From: Psychrobacillus psychrodurans
Lineage (GTDB): Bacteria > Bacillota > Bacilli > Bacillales_A > Planococcaceae
Reading direction: 5' to 3'
NCBI GenBank assembly: GCA_900114885.1
Contig: FOUN01000001.1
Coordinates: 522,808 to 586,807 of the forward strand
DNA: 64,000 nt
Shown here: positions 33,952 through 42,789 of the stretch, in pieces
How positions within the stretch are numbered: position 1 is the stretch's first letter
How the letters are laid out: each line of letters opens with the position of its first letter
Notes under the pieces: model-generated
The model's database searches: none
The model's input: only the letters and a program-made list of their open reading frames with translations
Told to the model about the DNA's origin: nothing
Translations under genes and position numbers: made by a program

Positions 33952-34767
33952 ATGGAACCTATACAAAAAGTAAGCAATTATTTAGTGGATAATGCAGAGA
34001 CGATTATACGGGATATTACCGATACAGCACTGGAAAATTTGAGTATTAAATTAACGCAGGAAGAGCTTGAACATGCCATACAAAAAAACGTACAGTTTTT
34101 GGTATTGCTGTCTGAATCCCTGCAAGATTCTAAAGAGTCAGCTGAAGAAGTACTGAAAGAGTGGAGTAAGCAGAACGGGGAAGCAGAAGCGAGGTTGTTT
34201 CATCAATTTTCTGCAGTTATAAAACCTTATGCAGTTAATCGGTTGTTATTTTTGCAAAAAATATCTCAAATTTCAATGGAACATGGGTTATCTACAGAAG
34301 ATGTTGTTAAAGTAAATAATAGATTCTGTTATTTAATGGATGTAAGTATGTCAGAAACTATTCAAGCTTATGAAATGTATCGTGATAAATTAATGAAGGA
34401 TCATCAGCGGGAAATTAATGAGCTATCTGCACCCATTGTACCTATTCAAGACGGGGTAGCAGTTTTACCGTTAATAGGTGCTATTGATTATACTCGTGTT
34501 CAACATTTGTTAAATTATGTAGTTCCTAACATTCCTAGTTTAAAGGTTGACCATCTGATTATCGACTTTAGTGGTATTTTAGCAATAGATACGGAAATAG
34601 CTCAGCATATATTCACGATTCACAATGTGCTTGGACTATTAGGGATTCATGTGTTATTTTCTGGAATTCGTCCTAATTTATCGATGACGGTAGTTAAAGC
34701 GGGAATTGATTTTACTTCTTTTGATACATATGGAAGTGTAAAACATGCGATAGATAGTTTAAAATAA
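33952..34767 (+). CDS. RsbR-type STAS-domain protein lacking the first phospho-Thr
   Basis: The 271-residue protein has an N-terminal helical domain (about 1-145) and a C-terminal STAS domain. The second phosphorylation site is kept (Thr214 in AIDTEIA), but the residue 34 positions earlier, Thr171 in B. subtilis RsbR, is Tyr180 (GAIDYTRV). The SGIRPNLSMTVVKAGIDF motif matches the stressosome family. It should still assemble but would be regulated differently by RsbT. It probably shares a transcript with ytxJ. Confidence 0.87.
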   Translation: MEPIQKVSNYLVDNAETIIRDITDTALENLSIKLTQEELEHAIQKNVQFLVLLSESLQDSKESAEEVLKEWSKQNGEAEARLFHQFSAVIKPYAVNRLLFLQKISQISMEHGLSTEDVVKVNNRFCYLMDVSMSETIQAYEMYRDKLMKDHQREINELSAPIVPIQDGVAVLPLIGAIDYTRVQHLLNYVVPNIPSLKVDHLIIDFSGILAIDTEIAQHIFTIHNVLGLLGIHVLFSGIRPNLSMTVVKAGIDFTSFDTYGSVKHAIDSLK

Positions 34768-34779
34768 TAGATTTTAGTT

Positions 34780-34815
34780 AATCCAATCCTTTCACTTGTG
34801 GGATTGGATTTTTTA
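34780..34815 (+). terminator. Terminator of the ytxJ-rsbR-like unit
   Basis: AATCCAATCC (34780-34789) pairs perfectly with GGATTGGATT (34801-34810) and is followed by TTTT. Confidence 0.88.
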
Positions 34816-34899
34816 GTATACCTGTTTAATTTTTCTGCTTGGGGGGTAACTGAATTATGTGAACAACATAAATAAGGTTGAATAGAAGGAGGAAAAAGT

Positions 34900-36651
34900 A
34901 TGCTAGACCGCTATTATTGGAATGATACATTATCATATTTACCTGAGTTAATCGTTGCAATACTTGTACTTGTTATTGGATTTATCGTCGCAAAAGTATT
35001 GGAAAATGCTACTCACAAGTTATTGAGAAAGTTTCGGGTAAATGAACGTTTAGGAAACACGAAGTCCAAATGGACCGTAGAGAAGATTATTAGTAAAGTT
35101 GTATTTGTTATTGTGTTGATTTTAGCACTAGTATTATTCTTTAATATTTTAAATTTGAATACGATGGCAACACCATTTGTTTCGATGTATTCAGGATTGA
35201 CTGGAGCTTTCTTGAACATATTGAAGGCAGCTTTGATATTATTATTTGCATGGGTTTTGGCTACTGTTGTGAAAAAAGGTATTCAAATGGCTGGATCGAA
35301 ACTCAACTTAAATAAATATTCGGCGAAGGCAGGAATTGACGCAAAACCTGAAAACCAAGCTAAGTGGACGGAAACTACAGCAAAAATTGCATATTATTTA
35401 ATATTCTTGTTATTTATTCCCGCTGTATTGAATGCATTAGGAATTAACGGTTTAAGTGGGCCTTTTGAAGGGATGCTTGCAAGCTTTTTCAACTTTATAC
35501 CGAAGTTAATATCAGCTGGAATTGTATTTGCAATTGGTTTGTTTGTTGCGAAACTAGTTCGAAACATAATAGAAAAGTTATTACAATCTGCTGGAGCAGA
35601 TAGACTGGCGGATAAATGGAAACTATCTTCTTTCGTTGAAGGTACTAGTTTATCGAAAATTGTTGGTATCATTGCATTTGTTTTAATAATGATTCCAGTA
35701 TCGATTACAGCACTAGAGATTTTAGATTTAGAAGGTATTTCTGGCCCGGCAATTGCAATGTTGAATGATGTTATGACCATGCTTCCGAAGATTTTCGTAG
35801 CAATTGTTCTTGTACTAGTTGGTATTGTTGCTGCCAAATGGGTCAAGGATGTAGTTGTATCCCTACTAGAAAAATTAGGTGTGAATTCAATTTTTGGAAA
35901 AATGGGATTCAAATCAGTTAGTGGAGGAGCACCATCGTTTGCGATATTACTAGGGACGATTGTACAAGTTATTATTATCTTGCTATTTGTAGTGGAAGCA
36001 CTTCAACTATTAGAATTAGACTTTATGGTAACGTTGGCGACTGGTATCTTTGCTTATTTGCCTTCTGTAATTGCAGCAATTATTATTTTAGCTGTAGGAT
36101 TCTGGTTAGCTAGTTTAGTAGAAAAAATAGTTGGCAACGTGATGACGCATTCATCAGGAACACCGCACTTCCTTCGTTATGTAGCAAAATATGCTATTTT
36201 AGCATTTGCATTTTTCATGGCATTAGATCAATTAGGTATTGCTGCTTCAATTATTAACGCAGCATTCATCCTTATTCTTGGAGGAGTGGCATTGGCATTC
36301 GGACTTGCATTTGGACTTGGTGGTCGAGAGCATGCTACAAAGTATTTAACGAAAATGGAAAAAAGCTTAGATGATGCAGAAGTATCTAAAGAGAAATATC
36401 AACAAGAAAAGGAATCGATGAAAGAATCATTTAAAGAAAACTTTCAAGACCCTTCAAAAACAGAGCAAAGTTTAAAAGAGGCAAGTCCTCATATGGATGA
36501 AATGAGTCCTATTAGAGAAGCGAATGTAAATGAAGTAAATCCTGCACATGAGGAAGATTCACCTAGCACAGGCTATAATATTCCATCGACGGATGATCTT
36601 CACCCGTTCGAGGACTTACCACCGATTGACGAAAGAAAAGATGAACAATAA
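34900..36651 (+). CDS. Mechanosensitive channel-related protein with repeated TM-helix units
   Basis: The 583-residue protein holds several tandem units of the conserved TM-helix type (PF05552), each with an amphipathic start and one long helix such as LPELIVAILVLVIGFIVAKV, FIPKLISAGIVFAIGLFVAK, LPKIFVAIVLVLVGIVAAKW and LPSVIAAIIILAVGFWLASL. A Gly-rich GGVALAFGLAFGLGGRE near residue 475 resembles the MscS pore segment. The last 110 residues are charged and low in complexity. Relatives such as CmpX are linked to membrane tension or envelope stress. GAAGGAGG precedes the ATG. Confidence 0.87.
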   Translation: MLDRYYWNDTLSYLPELIVAILVLVIGFIVAKVLENATHKLLRKFRVNERLGNTKSKWTVEKIISKVVFVIVLILALVLFFNILNLNTMATPFVSMYSGLTGAFLNILKAALILLFAWVLATVVKKGIQMAGSKLNLNKYSAKAGIDAKPENQAKWTETTAKIAYYLIFLLFIPAVLNALGINGLSGPFEGMLASFFNFIPKLISAGIVFAIGLFVAKLVRNIIEKLLQSAGADRLADKWKLSSFVEGTSLSKIVGIIAFVLIMIPVSITALEILDLEGISGPAIAMLNDVMTMLPKIFVAIVLVLVGIVAAKWVKDVVVSLLEKLGVNSIFGKMGFKSVSGGAPSFAILLGTIVQVIIILLFVVEALQLLELDFMVTLATGIFAYLPSVIAAIIILAVGFWLASLVEKIVGNVMTHSSGTPHFLRYVAKYAILAFAFFMALDQLGIAASIINAAFILILGGVALAFGLAFGLGGREHATKYLTKMEKSLDDAEVSKEKYQQEKESMKESFKENFQDPSKTEQSLKEASPHMDEMSPIREANVNEVNPAHEEDSPSTGYNIPSTDDLHPFEDLPPIDERKDEQ

Positions 36652-36658
36652 TAAATTG

Positions 36659-36693
36659 CTTCAGCGAGAAATAATCTCGCTGGAGTTTTTTTT
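36659..36693 (+). terminator. Terminator of the channel-protein gene
   Basis: CTTCAGCGAGA (36659-36669) pairs with TCTCGCTGGAG (36675-36685) with one G-T pair and is followed by about ten T residues. Confidence 0.9.
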
Positions 36694-36861
36694 TTCTGAG
36701 AAAAGAACGTTTTTGCCCGATCAAATATCTATCCCCACTCTTATAGATTACCACAGAAATTAGTTATGATTTCTCTACTATTTATGTATAATGGTATTGA
36801 AGTTTTAATATTCAGTAATTTATGAATATTGAAAGAGAGTGACTATAAAAGGGGGAATAGA

Positions 36862-38355
36862 ATGTTAGTAGCAGAGAGGTTGGCATATTTAGCAAAAGAA
36901 CAACCAACGAAAATAATTACTTCTTTTAAAGGTAGGGAGACAAGCTACGAAGATATGTTCGAGCAGGCTAAACGTCTTGCAGGTTATTTTCAATCGAAAG
37001 GGTATAAACAAGAGGATATCATAGCAGTTTATATGATAAACTCAGATTATTTTTTGACGTGTTATTATGCATGTCAGCTAGGTGGTTTTACGATATTACC
37101 GATAAATACAAAGTTAACTGCAGCAGAAGTTAACTATATATTTAGCCACTCAGAAGCAAAGGCATTAATATATGATACTCGTTTACAAACAATATTAGAC
37201 GATATTCCAGAAACAATGAATTGTTTTGATGATCTTCTATGTTTAGGAGAAGAAGATACGCTACTCACCGTATTAAATGATGAAAGTTTATTATTTGATG
37301 AAATTAAAATAGATGAAAATACTACTACTGTTATCTTCTATACATCTGGTACGACAGGTAAGCCAAAAGGGGTTATGCTATCGGCAGCTAATGTTCGAGC
37401 AACTGCTAAGCTATATGTTGAGGCACTTGAACTAAATTCAACGGATCGCATGCAAATTGTAGCTCCTCTTTTTCATTGTGCAGCAAGTCATGTGTTTAGC
37501 ATTCCAGTTATTTACGCTGGTGGAACTGTTGTTATTGAAGAGGGATTTTCTCCGGAACAAACGATGGACACATTAGAACAAGAGAAAATCACCGTTTTCT
37601 TTGGTGTACCAGCAATGTATAGTATTTTGTTGAATAGCTCCAAAATGGAAACTCTAAGGTTATCTAATTTAAGACTATTTACGTATGGTGCGTCTCCCAT
37701 GCCGTTTGAGTTAATCCGTAAAATAAAAGTAATGTTCCCAGAAGTGAAAGTCCAGAATATATATGGACAAACAGAAAACTCCCCAGCGGCAACGACATTA
37801 AAGGATCATTATGCACTTGTTAAAGTAGGTTCCGTTGGAGAACCAGTTCCAGGAACAGAGATTCAAGTAGTCAATGAACAGGGCAAAGCTCTCCCTTCTG
37901 GCCAAGTAGGAGAAATTGTTGTGAAGGGCCCTCAGTTAATGAAAGGGTATTTGAAAAACGAGGAAGCAACACGTCAGGCAATTAGAAATGGATGGTTATA
38001 TACCGGTGATTTAGGCCGTATGGACGAGGATGGACTATTGTATATTGTGGATCGAAAGAAAGATATGATTATACGCGGTGGAGAAAATGTCTTCCCAGTT
38101 GAAGTAGAAGAAGTTCTTTATGAGATACCTGAAGTATTAGAAGCGGCAGTAATTGGGGTTCCACATAGTATTTACGGAGAAGTCCCAAAAGCTTTTGTCG
38201 TCTTGAAAGAAGGAAAACAATTAACTCAAGACGAGGTTTTAAGTACATGCTCGAAAAAATTGGCAAAATATAAACTACCAGTTGAAGTTGAATTTATAGA
38301 GGTTTTACCTCGAAATGCAAGTGGGAAAGTACTAAAGACTGTATTACGAAACTAA
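36862..38355 (+). CDS. Acyl-CoA synthetase (class I adenylate-forming enzyme)
   Basis: The 497-residue ligase has the ATP-binding loop YTSGTTGKPKG, the aromatic NIYGQTENSPAA motif, GWLYTGDLGRMDEDG, DRKKDMIIRGGENVFPVEVE and the catalytic Lys in NASGKVLK near the C-terminus, so both adenylation and thioesterification should work. It belongs to the fatty/carboxylic-acid CoA ligase group; chain length preference is unknown. The ATG at 36862 follows AAAGGGGG. Confidence 0.93.
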   Translation: MLVAERLAYLAKEQPTKIITSFKGRETSYEDMFEQAKRLAGYFQSKGYKQEDIIAVYMINSDYFLTCYYACQLGGFTILPINTKLTAAEVNYIFSHSEAKALIYDTRLQTILDDIPETMNCFDDLLCLGEEDTLLTVLNDESLLFDEIKIDENTTTVIFYTSGTTGKPKGVMLSAANVRATAKLYVEALELNSTDRMQIVAPLFHCAASHVFSIPVIYAGGTVVIEEGFSPEQTMDTLEQEKITVFFGVPAMYSILLNSSKMETLRLSNLRLFTYGASPMPFELIRKIKVMFPEVKVQNIYGQTENSPAATTLKDHYALVKVGSVGEPVPGTEIQVVNEQGKALPSGQVGEIVVKGPQLMKGYLKNEEATRQAIRNGWLYTGDLGRMDEDGLLYIVDRKKDMIIRGGENVFPVEVEEVLYEIPEVLEAAVIGVPHSIYGEVPKAFVVLKEGKQLTQDEVLSTCSKKLAKYKLPVEVEFIEVLPRNASGKVLKTVLRN

Positions 38356-38378
38356 CTAAGAGGCTGGGACACAACCCC

Positions 38379-38417
38379 AAAACAGCATTTTTCTCTGTGA
38401 GAAAAATGCTGTTTTTT
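38379..38417 (+). terminator. Terminator of the acyl-CoA synthetase gene
   Basis: AAAACAGCATTTTTCTC (38379-38395) pairs around TGTG with AGAAAAATGCTGTTTT, followed by TTT. The preceding GAGGCTGGGACACAAC is the type of sequence that often accompanies such terminators in this group. Confidence 0.92.
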
Positions 38418-38431
38418 TGCTGTGCACAAAA

Positions 38432-38490
38432 TTGATTTCCATTCCAGGGACGCTTTCCACGGGCGTCACGCTATTCCCGTAGGAGCTTAT
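38432..38490. repeat. Truncated GC-rich element, copy C
   Basis: ATTGATTTCCATTCCAGGGA then CGCTTTCCACGGGCGTCACGC and a closing TTCCCGTAGGAGC resemble the two ends of the larger element with the interior deleted. The rest of the gap to 38659 is AT-rich with no gene. Confidence 0.65.
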
Positions 38491-38659
38491 TTATATGCAA
38501 TTTATTTTCTATGAAACAACATATATAAGTTTTTCTTAATTTATTAATAAATCAAAATTATTTTAATAGGGAATTAAATAGGGAATTGATATAATTAATG
38601 GTTTAAGAATTCATATTTATAATTTTTATTCAATAGTTGTTGAACCATAGGAGGTATTT

Positions 38660-39019
38660 ATGTTAATTATGAGACAAGTGACAGAAAAGGATAAATTGGA
38701 AAATAAGATAATCAGAGTTATATTTAATGTAATCTATATCGTGTTAATCTTGGGGGCTATAAAGTTTTTCTTCGATAAAAACTCTTTGAACAACAACTTC
38801 GGGTGGTTATTACTGCTAGCTTTTTGGATGTTTAGAGGAGTTCACCAGATGATGTTGGAATTATGGGACAGTAATAAAATAAGTGCGATAATAAATTTGT
38901 CACTTGCAATATTAGCGTTAGTTTGTCTGATTTATAGTGGTTCCCAGCAACTTTTTTTCTTTTTAAATTACTATAAGACTTTTATTATTGATTTTTTAAT
39001 TAAATTCTTGCTGTTCTGA
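38660..39019 (+). CDS. Small membrane protein, DUF4181-like
   Basis: The 119-residue protein has four hydrophobic segments. The GWLLLLAFWMFRGVHQMMLE stretch, with its aromatic-Arg-Gly core, is typical of DUF4181 proteins in Bacillaceae, which have no known role. AGGAGGT precedes the ATG. It stands between two dispersed GC-rich elements, and its base composition is more AT-rich than that of neighbours. Confidence 0.7.
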   Translation: MLIMRQVTEKDKLENKIIRVIFNVIYIVLILGAIKFFFDKNSLNNNFGWLLLLAFWMFRGVHQMMLELWDSNKISAIINLSLAILALVCLIYSGSQQLFFFLNYYKTFIIDFLIKFLLF

Positions 39020-39037
39020 TTATCAAGTGGATTTTAA

Positions 39038-39234
39038 CAGCGCGAGCTGAAAGCCCACAGTAAAGACATTGGTCGAACTTTGTTTGACCAATGTCTTTGC
39101 GACGAGTAACCGCAGGAGCATATGTTTTCGTAGCGACGAGGAGATTGAGGCCATGCCCGCGGAAAGCGTCCGCCTAGAGCAGAAATCAGCGTTGTTCAGA
39201 TTTAACTATATAAAATTCTTTATGAAATTGATTA
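39038..39234. repeat. GC-rich element, inverted copy D
   Basis: Read on the minus strand it aligns with copy B: ATCAATTTCATAAA lead-in, GAACAACGCTGATTT, TAGGCGGACGCTTTCCGCGG, CTCAATCTCCTCGTC, then CTTTCAGCTCGCGCTG. In the middle it carries extra sequence with its own hairpin (AAAGACATTGGTC / GACCAATGTCTTT at 39063-39096). It ends 25 bases before the response-regulator gene, close to that gene's promoter region. Confidence 0.8.
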
Positions 39235-39259
39235 AATTATATAAGAAATAGGTGAAAAT

Positions 39260-39973
39260 ATGGAAGATATTCGAGTACTGTTAGCAGACGATGACAAAGA
39301 GATTCGAGATTTGCTGAAAAAATATCTAGAAAGAGAATTGTACAGAGTAGATGTAGCAGCAAACGGAGAAGAAGCCCTTGCTTTATTTGATATAAATACA
39401 TACAACTTAATCATCTTAGATTTAATGATGCCAAAAATTGATGGTATAGAGGTATGCAGAAAACTAAGAATTCAAACGAATGTGCCGATACTTATGCTCA
39501 CTGCAAAGGATCACGAAGTTGATAAAATTTTAGGTTTAAGCATAGGAGCAGATGATTATATTACAAAGCCTTTTAGTATTAATGAAGTGATCGCAAGAGT
39601 TAAGGCTCTTATGAGGAGATACCTAATATTAGGTATCAGTGGCAATTCCCATGACAAAAATCTCATTAGTTTTAAAGGTTTAAACATTGATTTTAAAAAA
39701 TACACAGTTACTGTAGCTGGAGAAGAAATATCTTTAACTGCAAAGGAGTTTGACCTACTAAAGTTTCTTGCTTCTCATCCAGAGCAAGTATTTACCAAAA
39801 CACAACTATTTCGAAATGTTTGGGACAAAAATTATATAGAAGATGACAATACAGTGATGGTTCACATTAGGAAACTTAGAAAGAAAATAGAAGTGGATCC
39901 CTCTAACCCACAATTTATTCAAACTGTATGGGGTATTGGATATAAGTTTATAGGTGAAAAAAATGAAATATGA
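39260..39973 (+). CDS. OmpR-family response regulator
   Basis: The 237-residue regulator has a receiver domain with acidic pocket DDD near residues 10-12, phospho-acceptor Asp54 in IILDLMMP, a Thr in LMLTAKD and Lys in YITKPFS, then a winged-helix DNA-binding domain ending FIQTVWGIGYKF. It overlaps the kinase gene by 11 bases. The ABC and phosphatase genes downstream suggest it responds to a cell-wall antibiotic. The ATG follows AGGTG. Confidence 0.93.
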   Translation: MEDIRVLLADDDKEIRDLLKKYLERELYRVDVAANGEEALALFDINTYNLIILDLMMPKIDGIEVCRKLRIQTNVPILMLTAKDHEVDKILGLSIGADDYITKPFSINEVIARVKALMRRYLILGISGNSHDKNLISFKGLNIDFKKYTVTVAGEEISLTAKEFDLLKFLASHPEQVFTKTQLFRNVWDKNYIEDDNTVMVHIRKLRKKIEVDPSNPQFIQTVWGIGYKFIGEKNEI

Positions 39974-41000
39974 CAAATATTTACTGCTAACTATCCTACA
40001 ATTTATAGTGATTATTGGACTCTTATTCATTGATCTCAATGGTCAATTAATAGGACTGTTCAAAGGGACATTATTCATTTTACTATTTTCTGTAACGTTC
40101 ATTCATTTAATATTAAGGCTTCGCTCTAGAGCTAGACTAAAACATATGATAGTGGAGTTAAGACGTGCAATTAAAGGGAACTTTAAGACAAGATTATTAG
40201 TACAGGACAATTCCTTATTTGATGAAGTAGTTTTTTCTGTTAATGAACTAATTGAACAACTAGAAAAAGTTCAAATCCAGTCTATTAAATCCCAAACTGC
40301 TAGAAGAAGCCTTCTCTCTAGTATTTCTCATGATATTCGAACTCCCCTTACCTCAATTATTGGATATATTGATGCCCTCCAAGATGATATAGCAACTTCA
40401 GAAAAAGAAAAACAGGAGTACCTTGTGATTATTTCTAAGAAAGCAGATAGTTTAAAACAATTGATCGATGAAATATTTGATATGGCAAAGCTTGATGCAG
40501 ATGAAATCTCATTGAAAGTAGAATCCCTGGATTTAGCTGAAATAGCTAGAGAATTGTTAATTGAGTTTTTACCTAAAGTGAAGAATGATCATACAGAGCT
40601 ACATATTAGTATCCCTGAAAAAAAATGCTTTGTCATAGCAGATCGTCTAAGCCTTATGCGAATCATTCGTAATATAATTCAAAACGCATTGGAACATGGA
40701 AAAGATGGGAAAACACTAGGGATAGAGCTTATAGAAAAAGCTAATGAATATCAACTTCTTATCTGGGATCAAGGACCAGGCATACCAAAAGAGAACCTTG
40801 AATTTGTATTCGAAAGAATGTATAGAGGGGATCTATCTAGGACTCTTATTAGTGCGGGAAGTGGGCTAGGACTTTCTATCGCTAAAGCACTTGTAGAAAA
40901 AAACCAAGGAGAAATATGGGTTGAAAGTATTCCTTGGCAAAAAACTACGTTTGGCTTTTCGATCCCTAGACAAAACAACTCGAACACATTTAAGAAATAG
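39963..41000 (+). CDS. Sensor histidine kinase
   Basis: The 345-residue kinase has two membrane helices (about 6-25 and 32-52) with a very short outer loop, a HAMP-like linker, a DHp domain with His123 in SSISHDIRTPLTS, and a catalytic domain with NIIQNALEHG (N box), WDQGPGIPKE (G1) and GSGLGLSIAKAL (G2). A minimal outer loop is typical of intramembrane-sensing kinases that take their input from a transporter. The last codons and stop lie in the first of three direct repeats that precede the ABC genes. Confidence 0.92.
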   Translation: MKYDKYLLLTILQFIVIIGLLFIDLNGQLIGLFKGTLFILLFSVTFIHLILRLRSRARLKHMIVELRRAIKGNFKTRLLVQDNSLFDEVVFSVNELIEQLEKVQIQSIKSQTARRSLLSSISHDIRTPLTSIIGYIDALQDDIATSEKEKQEYLVIISKKADSLKQLIDEIFDMAKLDADEISLKVESLDLAEIARELLIEFLPKVKNDHTELHISIPEKKCFVIADRLSLMRIIRNIIQNALEHGKDGKTLGIELIEKANEYQLLIWDQGPGIPKENLEFVFERMYRGDLSRTLISAGSGLGLSIAKALVEKNQGEIWVESIPWQKTTFGFSIPRQNNSNTFKK

Positions 41001-41043
41001 TTAAGAAATAGATAAGAAGCGTTTAAATATTCCTACTTATAAT
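40990..41043 (+). promoter_or_regulatory. Three 11-bp direct repeats and a -10 box before the ABC genes
   Basis: TTAAGAAATAG occurs at 40990-41000 and 41001-41011, followed in register by ATAAGAAGCGT at 41012-41022, and TATAAT stands at 41038-41043. Direct repeats with 11-bp spacing in place of a -35 box are characteristic of activation by OmpR/PhoB-type regulators, so this is the likely target of the adjacent response regulator. No TTGACA-like box is visible. Confidence 0.7.
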
Positions 41044-41076
41044 GTAACTATGATTACAGAAAGAAGGTGTTACAAA

Positions 41077-41997
41077 ATGAGTGCGATTATTAAAACCACT
41101 AATCTAACGAAGGTATATGGAAACCAGACATCAGTAGATCATTTGAGTATGAGTGTGAAGCAAGGGGAGATATATGGCTTTTTAGGACGAAATGGTGCAG
41201 GGAAAACGACAACAATTAGAATGTTATTAGGATTAATCAAACCAACCATTGGGGAAATCGAAATATTCGGAGAAAATTTGTTTAAAAATCAAAAGGAGAT
41301 TTTAAGAAGGATCGGTTCTATGGTTGAAGTGCCTGGGTTTTACGAAAACCTTACAGCGAAAGAAAACTTACTAATTAATTCCAAAATCATGGGGATTTAC
41401 AAGAAAAATGCAATTGAAGAAGCATTAGAAATTGTTGGACTTCAGGATGAAACGAAAAAGTTAGTGGGGAAATATTCTTTAGGAATGAAGCAAAGATTGG
41501 GGATTGCAAGAGCTCTTGTCCATTATCCAGAAGTCTTAATATTAGATGAACCTACCAACGGATTGGATCCTATTGGTATTAAGGAAATGAGACGCCTAAT
41601 TAAATTGCTGGCCGAAGAAAGAAATATAACCATATTAATTTCAAGTCATATTTTATCAGAAATAGAACAATTGGCAGATACGATGGGGATTATTCATGGA
41701 GGGAAGCTCTTAGAAGAGGTCACATTTGATGACCTTAGAAAAAGAAACCGCAGATATATAGAGTTTCAAGTATCTAACGACAATAAAGCAGTGATGCTCT
41801 TAGAGAAGCACTTTAATATTTTTGACTATGAAGCTCATGATGATGGTAATATCCGCGTTTATTCTTACTTAGGACAGCGGGGAAAAATGAACAAATTATT
41901 TGTACAAAACGATATTGAAGTATTCAAGATTACGATGAGCGAAGACAAATTAGAAGACTATTTTACAAATTTAGTTGGGGGTGGCACGATTGGTTAA
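41077..41997 (+). CDS. BcrA-like ABC transporter ATP-binding protein
   Basis: The 306-residue subunit has Walker A GRNGAGKTT, SLGMKQRLGIARAL in place of the classical LSGGQ, Walker B VLILDEPTNGLDP and H-loop SSHILSE. The extended C-terminal region of about 90 residues is usual for BcrA and lantibiotic-immunity (LanF) type ATPases. The ATG follows GAAGGTG. It overlaps the permease gene by eight bases and probably protects against a cell-wall-active peptide by removing it from the membrane. Confidence 0.92.
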   Translation: MSAIIKTTNLTKVYGNQTSVDHLSMSVKQGEIYGFLGRNGAGKTTTIRMLLGLIKPTIGEIEIFGENLFKNQKEILRRIGSMVEVPGFYENLTAKENLLINSKIMGIYKKNAIEEALEIVGLQDETKKLVGKYSLGMKQRLGIARALVHYPEVLILDEPTNGLDPIGIKEMRRLIKLLAEERNITILISSHILSEIEQLADTMGIIHGGKLLEEVTFDDLRKRNRRYIEFQVSNDNKAVMLLEKHFNIFDYEAHDDGNIRVYSYLGQRGKMNKLFVQNDIEVFKITMSEDKLEDYFTNLVGGGTIG

Positions 41998-42727
41998 TCT
42001 TTTATATACAGAACTTTTAAAGCTAAAACGCTCTAAGATGTTCTTAATTAGTATTCTAGGATCAGTGGTAGCCCCCTTTATGGTGGTAGTCGCATCCTAT
42101 GTCCATATGAAGACTGAAAATCCAGCTCAACTAATTACATTTGATGAAATTTTTTATGAAACTAATTTGTATACTGTATTAATAATAGGAGTTCCTTTAT
42201 ATGGAGTGATTACTGCTTATCTATTTGGTCGTGAATATTTGGAAGATACGTTGAAAAATCTTTTAACCATTCCAGTGTCACGAATAAGCTATATAATGAG
42301 TAAATTAGTCATCTTATTTATGTGGATCATGCTATTGACGTTAGTTTCTTGGGGATTAACACTGTTTTTAGGGATATTAGGGCAGTTCGAAGGTCTAAGT
42401 ACCTTATTGATAGTTGAATACTTAGGTAGATTTATTGCAGGTGGAGTACTTGTTTTTATTCTATCTACCCCTATTGTACTTGTAGCAGTTGTGATGAAGA
42501 ATTATGTGCCAACAATTATACTAACAATCGTAATAACCTTGATTAACGTAATGAGTGCAAATTCGGAACATAGGGCGCTATTTCCATGGGCAGCAGCAGG
42601 AGATATCGCAAATGGTACTCTTCAACCGACATACCCAGCGGAAATATCTTATACCATTATTTTTATTACATCTATCATTGGTTTTATCGTAGCCAACGTC
42701 TACTTTAAAAAGGTGGATATCCATTGA
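41990..42727 (+). CDS. BcrB/LanE-type ABC-2 permease
   Basis: The 245-residue protein has six hydrophobic helices and starts LLYTELLKLKRSKMFLIS, the usual opening of bacitracin/lantibiotic immunity permeases. GREYLEDTLKNLLTIPVSR after helix 2 is also family-typical. A TTG at 41990, five bases after GGGGGTGG, is the best start; a TTG at 41975 is possible. It pairs with the BcrA-like ATPase. Confidence 0.88.
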   Translation: MVNLLYTELLKLKRSKMFLISILGSVVAPFMVVVASYVHMKTENPAQLITFDEIFYETNLYTVLIIGVPLYGVITAYLFGREYLEDTLKNLLTIPVSRISYIMSKLVILFMWIMLLTLVSWGLTLFLGILGQFEGLSTLLIVEYLGRFIAGGVLVFILSTPIVLVAVVMKNYVPTIILTIVITLINVMSANSEHRALFPWAAAGDIANGTLQPTYPAEISYTIIFITSIIGFIVANVYFKKVDIH

Positions 42728-42789
42728 AAAAATAAATTCCTTAATCATAATGCGTTGATCTAAAAATGATAATTTATTGGGAGGCCAAA

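Noticed and set aside
39069..39251. 60-codon plus-strand reading frame before the response regulator
   Set aside because: It is made of the inverted copy of the same element and has no ribosome site.
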